A stretch of 64,000 bases of DNA, taken from assembly GCA_001643675.2 (NCBI GenBank), contig LSRY02000007.1, forward strand, positions 997,001-1,061,000, read 5' to 3'. The translations under genes and the position numbers were made by a program. Under the pieces are notes generated by a model. The model ran no database searches, was not told the origin of the DNA, and was given only the letters and a program-made list of their open reading frames with translations. Positions 31,394 through 43,808 of the stretch are shown in pieces. Numbering within the stretch: the stretch's first letter is position 1; each line of letters begins with the position of its first letter. Origin of the DNA: Monocercomonoides exilis. Its lineage: Eukaryota > Preaxostyla > Oxymonadida > Polymastigidae.

Positions 31394-34300
31394 TTGAATA
31401 ACAAAATTGCGTTAAGACAAAAGAACTTGTTTGAAAATATAGTTTTATTTTTAACAAAAATAAATTGTTTTGATTTCTTTTTTTTTTCGAAGAGCGATGC
31501 ATTGAGAAAAAAAATAGAAGAGTTGAAAAGAAGTGATTGTTCATTTGTCAAGTTGGAATATTCGAAAACCACTAATTTCGGAAAATGTTTGATTTTTTCG
31601 AGTTTTGATCAAAAATTGCATTATTTCATTTGTTTTGATTATAATCAAGTTTACAGGCATTTTAATAACACTGGAGAAGACAAAGAAAAAGTTCACTTTG
31701 AAATTCAAAAAAAAAAATCAGTTTGGATAGTTTTCACGCCTGTGAAAAATGATGGATCGTTAAAAGAAGGATGGTCACATATACTATTTATGTCCTGACA
31801 GCAAGTGAGGAGTTGATTGCGGGAAATGTGGAAGGAAAGGAAGCGAAAGGATATGCAATCATCAATGTTCTCTATTGTATAATTCTTGTATCGTTCAATA
31901 TTTAAAACCACCATGTTCTTCAAGCCATCAAACAAATTTTGCAACAAAGAAAATCGTACCTTATCATTTTCAATATGATTCTTTAATTAATCTTTTTTTG
32001 AAGCTAATCAATCATTGAAATATAGCTTTCTTGTCTACTTTTTCATCGGAATAAAATACTTTCATTTCAACATTAATACAGATCTCACAACAAAGTCCTT
32101 CTTTGTCAACAGAGTCCATTTTTCCACGGTTGAATCACAGAAAACTCTCTTCAATTATTCATGATGAAGTGAACAAAATAATCGCTGAAAGGAAAAAAAT
32201 AATCCATAATTCTATGGTTGGAGTTATGATTGATGGAGTAATTATTGCAAGCAAAAAGAACACAGTTTTAACAGTTGTCCCATTGAAGGAATTTGCAAAA
32301 CCATTTTTTGGAGGATAAATGAAGCTTTCAACACTTCATCAGACTATTTGAAGCTCATCGCACAGATTTTAACGGAAATCAGAGATCTTCATGGAGAAGT
32401 GCGATGCTTATGCACGGATGGTTTGCTTCCTCAACGGAAAGCAATTGAAAGTTTGAGTGAAGAAAATATTTCTGAAACGTCTTTATCGATATGCACAGGA
32501 ACTTCTCCAATATTTGTGTATTGTTGCAATCATCTGCTTAATTTAGTGGTAAGTCATTTTTACAGAAAAAATGAATTCTTTCAAAAATTGAGAGATTCAA
32601 TAATTTCTCATTACAAACAAGTGAAAGTCCTTTCTCGAAGAATTCCTTCTATTCCGAAGTGCCCAACATTTGTGGAAACAAGATGGCTTTGTCTTAATGA
32701 CATTCGTTGTTTCATTAAAAAACGTAATTATAATGATTGTTTTTTACTGAATTGAAGGAATTATTTTTTTTTAATGATGTGATCAAAAATGAACTTCTTT
32801 TATTTCCTCTCAAAGAACTTCAGTTGTTCTTTGAAAAGGAAGAAACCAAGTTAGGTGATATTTTCCCTGAGATATTAAAGGCAATAGCACGGTTCATTTG
32901 GATGCAGGAGATGGCAGAATTTTCCGATGAAAACTGGTGATCTGGTATATGTCAAATAATAATTTTTTCATTAAATTTTTTCTTGGCAGGAAATCGAGGG
33001 AATATTATTTCTTTGCCTTCTTTTTGACACCAACAGGAACAAATCCTTATCAAGCAGGATCATTTTCCGAAACATTCTGCTCAGAATTGTGAAGGTTAAA
33101 AGAAGGATATAAACAGGCTTTTTCAGTGGAAACTGCTTGTTCGATTTCCAAACACGTTGATTCAAATAATGCATTACAACATACTGATATGAATATTACG
33201 AACAGAGCAGATTCATCAAAATCCCAGGGTAGCAAATACTTATTGCAGTCAATTTCACCGTCATTTTCGTCATTTAACTCCAGTGCAATTTCTTCTTCAT
33301 CATCTTCTTCCTCTTTTTCTACCTCTTCCTCTCCTTCCTCTCCTTCCACTCATCAAATAATCAAACAAATCTGGAAACAGCGAAATTCCCATCTAACTTC
33401 TCCTTCCACTTGCACAACTTCATATCAACTTTCACATCGCAATGAGGTATCATCTGTTCAACCTTTTGAACTGCCTTCCTTTCCTTCCATTCCATTAAAA
33501 CAATCAACTTCTTCTCCTTCTTGTTTGAACTTGATTTCTTTTGAAAATGAAATGGAAACTGTTCATAGAAAAATCTGCAAGATGATAAGAATAGACAAGC
33601 AAAATGAATTTTCAAATGAAACTTCAAAGCTAAAAACTGTAAAAGATTTGTTCATTGGAAATGATTTATCTTTTCGAAAAATTATGTTTGATGTTCCATC
33701 TTCAATGACGTGTGAATTGAACCCCTTCACAACCGACGCATTTAATTCCACTCTTCGTTCGTTGAATCCTGAACCTTGCGAAAATAAAAAGCAAACTTCA
33801 TCGTCTCAAAAGGAAATCAATTCATCTTCTTATATAGCAATCACTGTTCAAAAGATGGATATCGAGAATCCAGATGACACGCACGTTATTCAATTACACA
33901 AAATAATAACAGAAAAGTCTCCGTTAAAAATAAATGAATTTTTTTAAATGGTTCAAGAAGGAATTGATGAGGAAGATATGGATATTTTTGGATTATCACA
34001 AGCTGAAAGAGATTCTGAAGAAGACGAATTTCCTGACACTTTTGATTCGCCTTTATCTTTGCAGAAAGAGACCTATGTATATTTCACAAGAAAAGAAAGT
34101 GAAAAAGAAATCAATGAAATGAGGAGCAAAGTTAGAAGCGAAGTTGCTGATAGCAATGATGATGACGAATCCTCAGACAATTCTGAAAATGACGATGATC
34201 TTCGATTTATTGGCTCAAGTGAATTTATTGAATTTGGAAAACTGAAAAATATGGATCAGAAACAAATTACAAATAGTAGCATTATCGAAACAATAAAGAT

Positions 34301-34640
34301 GGATTGGTTTATAAGAATGAAAAGTGGATTTCATCAAGATGTGTCAAATGTTCTTTCTATCCAAAACAAAGAAGTTAGGGAACATGTGGAAGCTTTGTAT
34401 TCTTCTTTTATTTTTGACTGTCATCAGTCTGTTGCGCTTGATAATTGTTTCGTTTCATTCTCTGAAATTAGAAAACTTGATCATTTTCACTCAATTTTTT
34501 CAAACATTTGTTTCGCTTTTATAACTTTCCCCTGTAGCGAGACTTCTTGCGGTCGACTATTTTCAAGGCTTCGTCGTATCGAAGGGGATAGAAGACACTA
34601 ACTTTCATTGGAAATGCTGAATTCTTTGCTTCTTCTTTGA
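31394..34640 (+). pseudogene. Broken hAT-superfamily transposase
   Basis: Segments in changing frames carry hAT hallmarks in the right order. A possible degenerate BED-like finger lies near 31600-31690. IHDEVNKIIAERKK follows at about 32155-32200, then a catalytic-core part with GVMIDGVIIASKK and VRCLCTDGLLPQRK, and the conserved YCCNHLLNLVV (about 32520-32550). Next come FVETRWLCLNDI (about 32670) and LFFEKEETKLGDIFPEI. A 56-nt GT-AG intron (32937-32990 area) joins to WKSREYYFFAFFLTPTGTNP. The dimerisation region ends in CSETSCGRLFSRLRRIEGD (about 34540-34590). Lesions include frame breaks near 32310 and 32750, a TGA near 33090, and in-frame TAA at 33945 and 34599. After the last TAA the same frame continues LSLEMLNSLLLL, as expected for the family. 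It is not functional under the standard code. Confidence 0.8.
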
Positions 34641-35242
34641 AAGTTTTCATTATTTCATTTTATTACATAAATTGAAAACAATTGATTAATTTGTTTTATT
34701 ATAATATTTCAGTTTTCAAACACTGATAATTATTTATGCTTAAATTATCTAAAAGATAATATTCTGAACTTCAATTGAAATAATGACAAAAAATAATTGA
34801 TTGTTGACTCTTGGAAACAAGCTGCAATTTTCCTCAAATCGTTAATAAGAAAAAAACGAAAAAACAAGTTATTTCTTCATTCTCTTTTTAATGTGACTTT
34901 ATATTTGATTTTCATCGATGGCAACAATTATTCGTTGAAAAATTAGAAGTTGGTTGTAATTAAAATGTCATTTCAATCCTGAATAAATCAATCTTAATTT
35001 TGATTGATAGATAAATACATTTGAAACTGCATTTCAAAACTGAAATATCACAAAATCATCACTAAAAAGTTCTCGTTTACACTTAACAAGATTCAAATAA
35101 GATAATATGTGTTTTTCATTTATTTTGCCTCCTTTTTTTAAGTTTCAACTTCTTCTCAATTTTTTCATCTCCTCCGTTCAAAACTCATTGCTGTCTAAAA
35201 TATAAAATAGATCCCTCTCGAATCGTTTTACACTCATCTTTC
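34641..35242. other. AT-rich interior of the element, no gene seen
   Basis: About 600 bases of AT-rich DNA between the transposase remnant and the pseudokinase remnant. I see no open frame, repeat array or RNA gene. Confidence 0.6.
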
Positions 35243-36570
35243 TTAATTGACTTCTTTCTCTTTCATTCTTCTTCCATCATTTTCACAAATTGCATCTGAC
35301 ATCGTTATCGTCGCAGCGCCTGTTGGAAAACGTTGAATAAACTTTCTCTTCAGAGTCGTCTGCGATGGTCTTTCTGAGGGATCACCTGACAGACACACAT
35401 TCACCACATTCTTTGAGTGTTTTCTTCTGGATTGCTTCCAAGTTTGACCTCTCTCCATTCACAATCTTCTGCCCGGCCACATCTGCCTCGTACTCCCCAA
35501 ACGGAACATCCAGCGTCAGACACTCCCACAGCATCATCCCAATCGAGAATGAAACTGACTCCTTTGTTGCTCCCATCTTCTTCTTCATCTGCAGCTCAGG
35601 CGCCTTCCACCTCAAACACTCCTTCCTGTTGTCATCCTCATCCTCAAAGGCTGATGAAGGTGGAGGCGAACCTCGACCATTCCTGTTGGCAGTTGAGAAG
35701 TCAGAGGAAGATGTGATGATGGTGGAGGCGGAGGAGATGGATGAGGAATCTGAATCATCTGAAGAGAAATCTGAATAGAGGGCGATGCAGATGACCATGT
35801 GCTCGGAGAACAGCACGATATGAGGACTCAGATTGGTGAGGGAAGAATGTGGAACATCACATTCATCAAAGGAGTGGAATGCAAGATTAGGAACCCAGAA
35901 CAGGATCTGAGCAGCTGTTTGTTTTCTTTCCTTTAATGAACCAATTTCCATCTCCTCCTTCTCATTTCTTCCATGCAGCAGCATGAACAGAGAATCCCTC
36001 AGATCCACAATCAACTTCTTATGTGGAGATGAATAGATCATTGCATCCACAAGATTCGACATTGAAGAAGTGGTTGGGAACAGATTCTCTCCTCGAACAA
36101 ATGTGGAATCTGAATCTGTTGCTGAAGTTGATGAAATTGATGGCGATGGAGATCTCTTTCTTATCTTTTCCTCTACCTCATCTTTCTCCAGCATCCATTC
36201 TGGAATCTTGTCTGAGTCTCTTCCAAGGACGTATTCAGTGGAGCCACTCTCAGATAGAAGATACTCGGATGACTCAGAATGTTGCATGTTCGTATTATAC
36301 ACCATCTTCTTTATCCTCTCTTCATTCTTCTCCTCAGCCTCTCTTTCTGCTCTCCTCCACTGCTCCTCTTGAGACATCTCCATCTTCACAATCTCAAACG
36401 CCTTCAAATCTTTTCTTACGTTGTCATTCACAATCTCTTCCTGTTTTTCTGAATTCCTCCATCCGATTTAAAAACGAGTTTGAAACAATAAAATAATAGA
36501 TACAATCAATGTTTATTACCATTTTCATCTTTCACAACTCCAACATTTGTTTTCAAGTTTGTGATTCTTG
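35243..36570 (-). pseudogene. Truncated, frameshifted pseudokinase (TKL-like C-lobe) of an oxymonad-type family
   Basis: Minus-strand remnant. A short exon at 36520-36570 (ITNLKTNVGVVKDEN) splices over an intron to a long frame ending at 35382. That frame reads through a basic helix and a Ser/Glu linker to a kinase-like region: SSLTNLSPHIVLFSEHMV sits where HRD is expected, so the catalytic Asp is absent; then a Ser-rich insert; then LRWKAPELQMKKK in the APE position, SFSIGMMLWECLTLDVPFGE, and GQKIVNGERSNLEAI. A one-base shift near 35410 moves the end into another frame (VVNVCLSGDPSERPSQT, KRKFIQRFPTGAATITMSDA, ending 35243). No N-lobe Gly loop or VAIK Lys is visible and the upstream part is missing. 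From general knowledge, oxymonads carry large families in which beta-helix ectodomains and a membrane segment precede such kinase-like domains. This copy is a fragment, probably caught in the element. Confidence 0.75.
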
Positions 36571-38249
36571 CTAAAAAAAAGAAAGAAAAGAAAAGAATAA
36601 AGAAAAAGAAAAAAAAGAAAGAAAAGAAAAGAAAAAAGAAAAAGAAAAAAAAGAAAGAAAAAGGAAAAGAAAGAAAAAGAAAAGAAAAGAAAAGAAAAGA
36701 AAGAAAGAAAGAAAGAAAGAAAAAGAAGAAAAAAAAAGCTACCAATCGGACAAAACGCTTATTAAATCATTTCTTTTGATGAATGTTTCTTTTCTTTGTA
36801 ATAAAAAGCATCAATAATAAACAAAGAAAAAAACGTTCCAAAAAACAAATATTTGAAAAGTTATCTTCAATTTAAACTTCTGAATGTCAAAAGTTCGATT
36901 GCAAGGTTCCAATTGATTGCTGTTTTTATAACCAATTCTATTGTTGAAATTGACGTTTTTATATATTTTCTGATTCTGTGTGTTGTTTAAAAAGAATAAG
37001 AACAATTAAATATCATCATCAAATAAAAATTATCTTGGATAATAAAAAAATTGCTTCAAACCTGTTTTGAACAATGTGTTTTTTAAAAAACAAATATTTT
37101 TGAATCTCTTTATTGATTGCTTTTTATTTATGTCTTATATGCTGAAATTGCATATCAAGCAATAACATCAAAATTGTGAAACAAGAGATAATGAAGTAAA
37201 TGCATATGTATAAACAATATCGTTTCATTAATTAACAATAAAAAAGAAAATATACAAAGATAAGAGTGCAAAATTTTAAATGAAACTTTTCTTTCATGGA
37301 AAGTGAACTCGTTTTCTTATATAGGGCATCAAAACAAAGCTAACAAATCGGATCATCAACGAATGTATTTCGATCAGATGAATTATAAATTTTTTCGATT
37401 ATTTTTTGTTCCACTTTTATTAGAATCAAAAATTAATACCAATTAATTGTTCGAAATTCATAAAATTGAGAAAGTCTGCAATGAAAACGATGATTGCACA
37501 CTTTTTGGGATAAGAATTGATAAATTTTGCAATTCGATAACGAAAGACTTATTCGACCGACACAATAATTTAAAAAATGAGTTGTCGCAACTGCCTTGTT
37601 TAACACTTCATTTTTTTATCACTTTTTCCATTTCACAAAATTTCGATAAATTGAAAAATGATTTTGAATAAATATGTTTTTTCATTAATTAAAAAGGATA
37701 AATATATTAATTAGCAATAAATAAAGAAATGCAAAAGGAAGAAAAACTTTATATTTTAATGATCGTGATTATAATACCGAAACACTTATTTTTGCGTTTT
37801 TTCACTTCCTTTGCTTCAAATCATATTGTTTTATTTCAAAATTTTTGTGTTGATTATTTCAATCCTTTTTTCAACTGTTTTTGAACATCAAAAAACAAAG
37901 CAACTCAAAAATCACTTCAAAATATTCCGTTTGGGGGAAAATATGAATTTTCAAGCTTTTTATGCACAAAGAACAAAAAAATTGTTTCATTCATAACTTT
38001 TCTTAACTTTGTCAGATTTCAAAATAAATAAGATTCTTATATCCATAAACTGATATCATTGATACTGCAACACAATGTTTTGTGTCATCACAAATATTTC
38101 AATATGGAAAGAAACTTTGCTTGGATTTTTTAATCAAAATTTGAAAAAAAAATATACATAATTTTTAAATGAAAAAGCTTGAAGTTACATATGTCCCCCC
38201 ATTTGTCGAAATATCGAGAAATGAAAAGAATAACAAAATATCAAAGTGT
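36571..38249. other. AT-rich interior with purine repeat, no gene seen
   Basis: AAAAG/AAAGAA repeats fill about 36573-36738, on the side of the acceptor of the pseudokinase exon, where on the sense strand they form a long pyrimidine tract. The rest is AT-rich. Short frames at 37447-37671 and 37811-37996 have no recognisable features. Confidence 0.6.
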
Positions 38250-38543
38250 TTAACAATGAAAAATAACCAAAATTGTGAAGAAGTTATGTTCAATAACAAT
38301 AACAACACTTAAAAATCTCAAAACAAAAGGCTCGTTGAAATATGAGCAAGTCTTTGATCAGAAAAATAAAACAAAAAACACCAGATCTTTTAACAAAAAT
38401 TAAAAAATTAAAAAATATTTTCTGGAATAGCTTTTTATAATATAATAAAAATTTTCTATTATTTATTTTTTTTAAAAGTGCTCTGGAGAGCCAGAAATTT
38501 TAGGTCCCGATTAATTTTTTGGGCACCGATAAATTATTGACCC
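38250..38543 (-). repeat. Right terminal inverted repeat (294 bp)
   Basis: Inverted partner of 30748-31041. The outer flank reads CAAATGG, and the inner flank diverges at once from the left copy. Confidence 0.95.
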
Positions 38544-39441
38544 CAAATGGAAATATCTTCACAGCATGCAGAACAATTTAAATTTCATATAGAAAGTCTT
38601 TTATGTTATTGATGAAATTGTTGCATTTCATTTGCCATCAAATTTCCGAAAAATAATCAGATAGAAATCCAAAATAGAAAAATTTTCATCATTTTCTGTT
38701 GTTTCCACAAGAAAAAATATTTCTTATTTTGCATGGCATTTTCACTCACCAATCTCTCATTTTTCCAATAGATTACACCAAAAATATTTCTATTTCGAAA
38801 AAAAAATTATTCGAAATCAGAAAACTTTAATTCGATATCGAAAATATTTAGTAAAACATCGAAAATTCTTTGTCATCTGAAAAAATTTGAAAAAATTTTT
38901 AAAATTCATGCTTATGTCAGTTTCTTTTATTTCGAAGCACGATCTGAGAAATTTGTCAATTTCAATTAGAAAAATATTTTTAGATATTTTTTTGGTGTGT
39001 GATTGTGTGAAATAGTGGAAAAAGGATAAAACTGAATTATAATAAAACTCTTCACATGTATTCAGGTGATTATTAGGAATTTGAGCAAAGAAAAAAGTGA
39101 TAAGACAGTTCATGATCTTGTTTTGTGCACAAAAAGACAGAAATTTATTTCATTTATTGAAAACGAAATGATTAGAATTTCATTTATTGCATTGGAAACG
39201 GATAATATAAACCATTTTCAATCTTCAAAATGAAAAAAGAATCGATTGATATCAGTCGTTATCATAGAAAACAGTCGTTTAAAACGAAAGAAAAGTATTT
39301 CCAATGAATGAACATTTGTTGCTATCAACATTTGTTTCAAAAAAATATTCTTGGTTTTGACTTTATTTGAAATTCTGAATTAATAAACTTCTTTTTCGAT
39401 TTTGAATTAAACTTTTTCGATGTTGAATAATTTATGGTGTA

Positions 39442-39505
39442 AATTACGAATTTGAATTATTAATTCCGAATTCGAATTCAGAATTAATAATTCAAATTCG
39501 TAATT
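39442..39505. repeat. 64-bp near-perfect palindrome
   Basis: The arms are centred at 39473/39474 and built from GAATT and AATTC words, starting AATTACGAATTTGAATTATT. Only one base pair is mismatched (C opposite A, near 39467/39480). It could extrude as a cruciform or fold as a hairpin. About 35 bases of one arm reappear at 40175-40209. Confidence 0.92.
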
Positions 39506-39651
39506 TTTTAATTCGATTTCGAAAAAGAATAATTCGATTTCGAAAACTAAAAATTCATTTTCGAAATTCATTTTTAACTGAAAATTATAATTTTTTTTGG
39601 ATGGATTTGGGAAAATGGAAAGTTAATTTTTAACCAGTCATATATTAAACT

Positions 39652-39652
<1 letters not shown>

Positions 39653-39700
<48 letters not shown>
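39653..39700 (+). repeat. Poly-A tract (48 nt)
   Basis: Uninterrupted A run in intergenic DNA. No retroelement body is recognisable upstream, so it is not clearly a retroposon tail. Confidence 0.95.
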
Positions 39701-39702
<2 letters not shown>

Positions 39703-40672
39703 GTTTTTCAAATTTGAAATAATTAATAAATCAATTTATTGAAAAAAGTTTTTTTTCCAAAAATCATCACTCTGATGATAAGTTAATTGCAAATAATTCA
39801 TTATTTTGAATAATCTGACAAATAATAGTGATTTTTCAATCACATTTATTGAATTTCGAAATACAGAAATATTTTGCCAATGATTTATTTTTTTGTTTCT
39901 TTGGTGAAATCTTAGAAAAAACTTCGATTTTTTAGAAATGAAAATGAATTCATTTTCTTTTCAAATTAACTTCAAATTATGATATTTTCAATCAAAATGA
40001 ATGAAAAAAAATTTTTTTGGAAATGCATTATTTTTTAAATATTTAAGAACAAAGTGTGCTCACGAGATAAAAATAAAGAGTATTTTGACAGCAAAACGCA
40101 AGTTAACAATCCACAAATCAAAAAAATTGTCGTTTCGAAATAGAATTATTCCCTTTCGAAATCGAATTAATAAATTACGAATTTGAATTATTAATTCTGA
40201 ATTCGAATTATTAATTTCCGATTTTGAATGATTAATTACGAAATTGAATTATTTTTTACGAATATGAATTAATATTTTTCGAAATAGAATAATTTTTTGA
40301 GTTTCATCTGCAAATAATACTTTTCGATCAAATATTCCATTACAACAAACCTGAAAAGATAAAGCATCGTTTTTTCTGTGCATTACCTTGCTAAATGTCA
40401 ATACTCAGTTCGATGGTGTGAGAGCTTATGTTTTCATGACTGCTTTGTGCATTTATTTTTTGTTTATTTTTTCTATCCAAAAATATACGAATTCAATGCA
40501 AATGACGATATTTTGTAGTTTTCTAGCTTCGATGCATTTTCACAAATGTTGGAGACAGATAACACAAAAAAGTTCAACGGTTTATATTGTTTTTTTGATT
40601 AAAATTCTTTGTGATCCGTTCATTTTCTTTATTTTTATAAAAGAATTGTATATTGAACTGAAACAATGCGAT

Positions 40673-41960
40673 ATGAATGCACAGAAACAGAAAATCGAAG
40701 AAATGAATGAAGTGATCAACAAAATGGATAAAAAAGAATTTGAAGCAGTTTTTACCAATGAACTGTTAAATAGGATTGACACAATAATTGATATCAAGAA
40801 ATTGACTTTGGCCAATGCCTTAATGCTGATGAAGTCCATTGGATATTGCGGAACTTTGAAAAATATGCACGATTGTTGCATTGATAAATCTTGGCTGAAA
40901 CAAAGATTTCAAAAGACGATTATCATTGAAGAAAAAAAGAAAGAAGAAATGAATGAAAGTCTTCTTATTGATCTTTGTGAATGCTATCTTTTGCTTAGCA
41001 ACCGGTTCGATATGAAATTACTTTCAATTTGTGTGCAACATCTTATGAAAGTTGCATCAAACAAAGAGAAAAACGAGGAAACACGAAAAGAAGTGGAAAT
41101 GGCATTATTGGCTTTGAGTTGCATTGGGAAATTTGACGTATGAACTTTTCTTTAAATTTTGTAATTAAAGATTTTTTAACTTTCTTATTTTTAATTAGAA
41201 AGTACCAAAAGAACTGTATTTGAATGAAATCAAAGAAATTATCAAATATCATCAGGAACATCGTAATTTAACGCAACTTGCATATCAGTCCGCTTGGGTT
41301 TTTTTGATGGAAAGATTTGGCAACGATAAAAATTTGGATGGTGCTGTTGCGGATGAACTGTGCTTCGCAAGAGATGCAGCAAGGGAATTGGAAGAGCTGA
41401 AAGAATGTATTGATTGGAAGAGAAAAGAAGAAGAAGAAAAAGAAAAAGAAGTGAAAGAAGTGCTTATAATCGGGAGATGGTTCGATGTTATTAGAAAGTA
41501 CTTATTCTACGGCAAATTGTATAATGAAAGTATTACTGGGCTTATCGGCAGCATTATTCAAGTGTTTCGAGCAGCAAAGGATAATCACAGAAAAATTAGC
41601 GACTGGTGCATTTCTTTTCTGAAAGAAGCTACAATAAGCAGATCTGTGCGAACCGTCGATTTGTTAGAGAGTGAAGTGGTTATTGTGTTTTTAGCGGAAA
41701 TTCTGCAAGCAACAACACAGAAACACAAGATTTTGGATTATTTAATATTTTTAGAATTTATTTGTCGAAGGTTGAAAGGAAAGAAGATGGATGAAGTTGA
41801 AGAAGTGAAAAGAAAAGAGTTGAAAAGAAAGATATTCGATCAACTGGAAGAAGAAGGATACGAAGATCATATTGTCGGATTACTGCTAATTTTTGCCAAG
41901 AAGATGCTTGGATATGATGATTTGATTAAAGACGATGAAACCTATTTTGTGCATCTGTAA
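40673..41960 (+). CDS. Armadillo-like helical protein of an oxymonad-expanded family, 2 exons
   Basis: Predicted 408-aa all-helical protein; exons 40673-41137 and 41199-41960 are joined over a 61-nt GT-AG intron that keeps frame. It begins MNAQKQKIEEMNEVINKMDK. Repeated helix pairs follow, such as ECYLLLSNRFDMKLLSICVQ, EVEMALLALSCIGKF, LYLNEIKEIIKYHQEHRNLT, LAYQSAWVFLMERFGND and ARDAARELEELKECIDWKRK, then a Lys/Glu-rich loop and ILDYLIFLEFICRRLKG. There is no signal peptide or membrane segment in this model. From memory, near-identical segment patterns occur in a large family in oxymonad genomes whose function is unknown; ARM/HEAT folds generally act as binding scaffolds. The frame is open upstream to 40388 and would add hydrophobic AT-rich residues; I start at 40673, where the helical pattern begins. 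Confidence 0.8.
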
Positions 41961-42242
41961 AGCTAACTCTTTTTTTGATTTCGTTCCTTCCGTCATGCTC
42001 TCAGAAAAGTTGAGGAAGAGGAGTGGAACGGAACGGAATGAAATTCAAAAAGAGATTTAGAAGAGGCAGATGACAGAAAACGAACAAATGAAAGAAAATG
42101 AGAAAAGAAGAGGAGAGAATAAATTTTGTTTATAACCGACATTTATGGTTGGAAATGACACATTCTCAATACAAATTGTGCATTCTTCATTCATTTCAGT
42201 TCATCTTCTTATTGTCGTCTTCTGTTTTTGTTTCGACATCAA

Positions 42243-42473
<231 letters not shown>

Positions 42474-43571
42474 TTTTCACTTTCATAGCATCAATCAATA
42501 TTTCATCAATAAATCCATCTTCTTTTCATTCTGTTTGTCTGCTTGTGATGTCACACTTTCTATTGCATCCCAGCTAATCTGAATGTGTTTTGAAGAACCC
42601 TTCACAACCTCACATCAGATGCTGCATCACAACAATATTTACTGCCACATATCTTTCTCTTCTTCATTCTTTTCGTCTTCATCTTCTTCTTCATCTTATT
42701 CGTAATTCACTTTTTAAGTTGTATCAAAAAAGATGACATGGCGCTCATCAGATAGAGTGATGTTCTGTTCCTTTCAGGCAAAAGAAGCTACACAAGTGAA
42801 AACGTATCGAAACAAGATTTATCTGAATTACACACGCAAACAACAACAAATAAAATAAAAGAGAGAAAGGATGAAAGAAGAAGAGAGAAAATCTGTTTTC
42901 TTTTGAAGAGTCTGATGCATTCCATTTTTGGAGGAATGCTTCAGTCTCAAAACGATGAATCTTTTGAAGAGAGCTTTTCCTTTTATTCACCATTCAGGAG
43001 CAAACAGATTATGAAGACTAGAAAAGCAAAGAAGCGACTTTTAATTCCATGCTCAACTGAATTGGCAGGAAACATTGTGGAAATGCATCAACTGAAGATT
43101 TTTCTACATCAGTATCACTTCATCTGGTTGATTTTCAGTTGCAACAGAAACATTGCCATTTCAGTTGACGTTTCCAATGTTAATACTTGGAAATGCAAAA
43201 TGTTGTGTATTTTATGCCATTAATGTTGGTGAAGCTTCTTTTGGTGAATCTTCTGCAGGAAGAACAGCCATCTTCCATCCACTTGACTTCACATCACCAT
43301 AAGACGCATCAACAAGGCGAGGTCTTTTTTTCTCACTGTCTTCTCACCTTCTTCTTCATATTTTTGAGTCAGCTGCATTTTTAAGTTATTTTTTTGGATT
43401 CGTCATCTTCCTCTTTGGTAAACAGCTTAAGTGTGATTTGAGAAAATTCAATAAAAATCTATTCTTTGGGGCGTTATTCGATTGAATTTTACTTTTGAAG
43501 CCACTTTTTGGAAATCGTTAATGGCTACTATCTAAACCCAGATGAATGAAACAAGGGAGGATTTCAATAAA

Positions 43572-43624
<53 letters not shown>

Positions 43625-43808
43625 AATAAAAATAAAAAAAAAATAAAAATAAAAATAAAAATAAAATAAAATAAAATAAAATAAAATAAAAATAAAATAA
43701 AAATAAAAATAAAATAAAATAAAATAAAATAAAATAAAATAAAATAAAGAAAGAGAAGAAAAAGAAAAAGAAAAAGAAAAAGAAAAAGAAAAAGAAAAGA
43801 AAAAAAGC
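43572..43808 (+). repeat. Poly-A followed by (AAAAT)n and (GAAAAA)n
   Basis: About 50 As, then AAAAT and AAAATA units to about 43747, then GAAAAA units to about 43808. Confidence 0.95.

Larger units (their letters stand above)
30748..38543. mobile_element. 7.8-kb hAT-like DNA transposon with 294-bp terminal inverted repeats
   Basis: The left end (30748-31041) and right end (38250-38543) are inverted copies of 294 bp with two adjacent mismatches near the outer tip (GGGTCAGAAATT against GGGTCAATAATT). The ends TAGGG/TGGGG resemble the hAT terminal consensus YARNG. The interior holds a broken transposase with hAT hallmarks (31394-34640, plus strand), subterminal 17-bp repeats, and a broken pseudokinase gene on the minus strand. 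I could find no 8-bp target-site duplication: flanks TCAAGTTA and AATGGAAA differ. The long inverted repeats are unusual for hAT, whose termini are normally under about 30 bp. An alternative is a composite formed by two solo repeats in inverted orientation. Confidence 0.8.
38544..40672. other. AT-rich spacer with GAATT palindromes
   Basis: About 2.1 kb without a recognised gene. It holds a 64-bp palindrome (39442-39505), a 48-nt poly-A (39653-39700), and a related GAATT-rich zone at 40140-40300 that repeats one arm of the palindrome. An in-frame extension upstream of the next gene (from 40388) is AT-rich and I treat it as noncoding. Confidence 0.6.

Noticed and set aside
30738-38553. Target-site duplication of the hAT-like element
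   Set aside because: The 8-bp flanks (TCAAGTTA and AATGGAAA) do not match, and shifted comparisons did not help either.
40388-40672. N-terminal extension of the armadillo-like protein
   Set aside because: In frame, but AT-rich and hydrophobic without a clean signal peptide. The helical pattern begins at the ATG at 40673.
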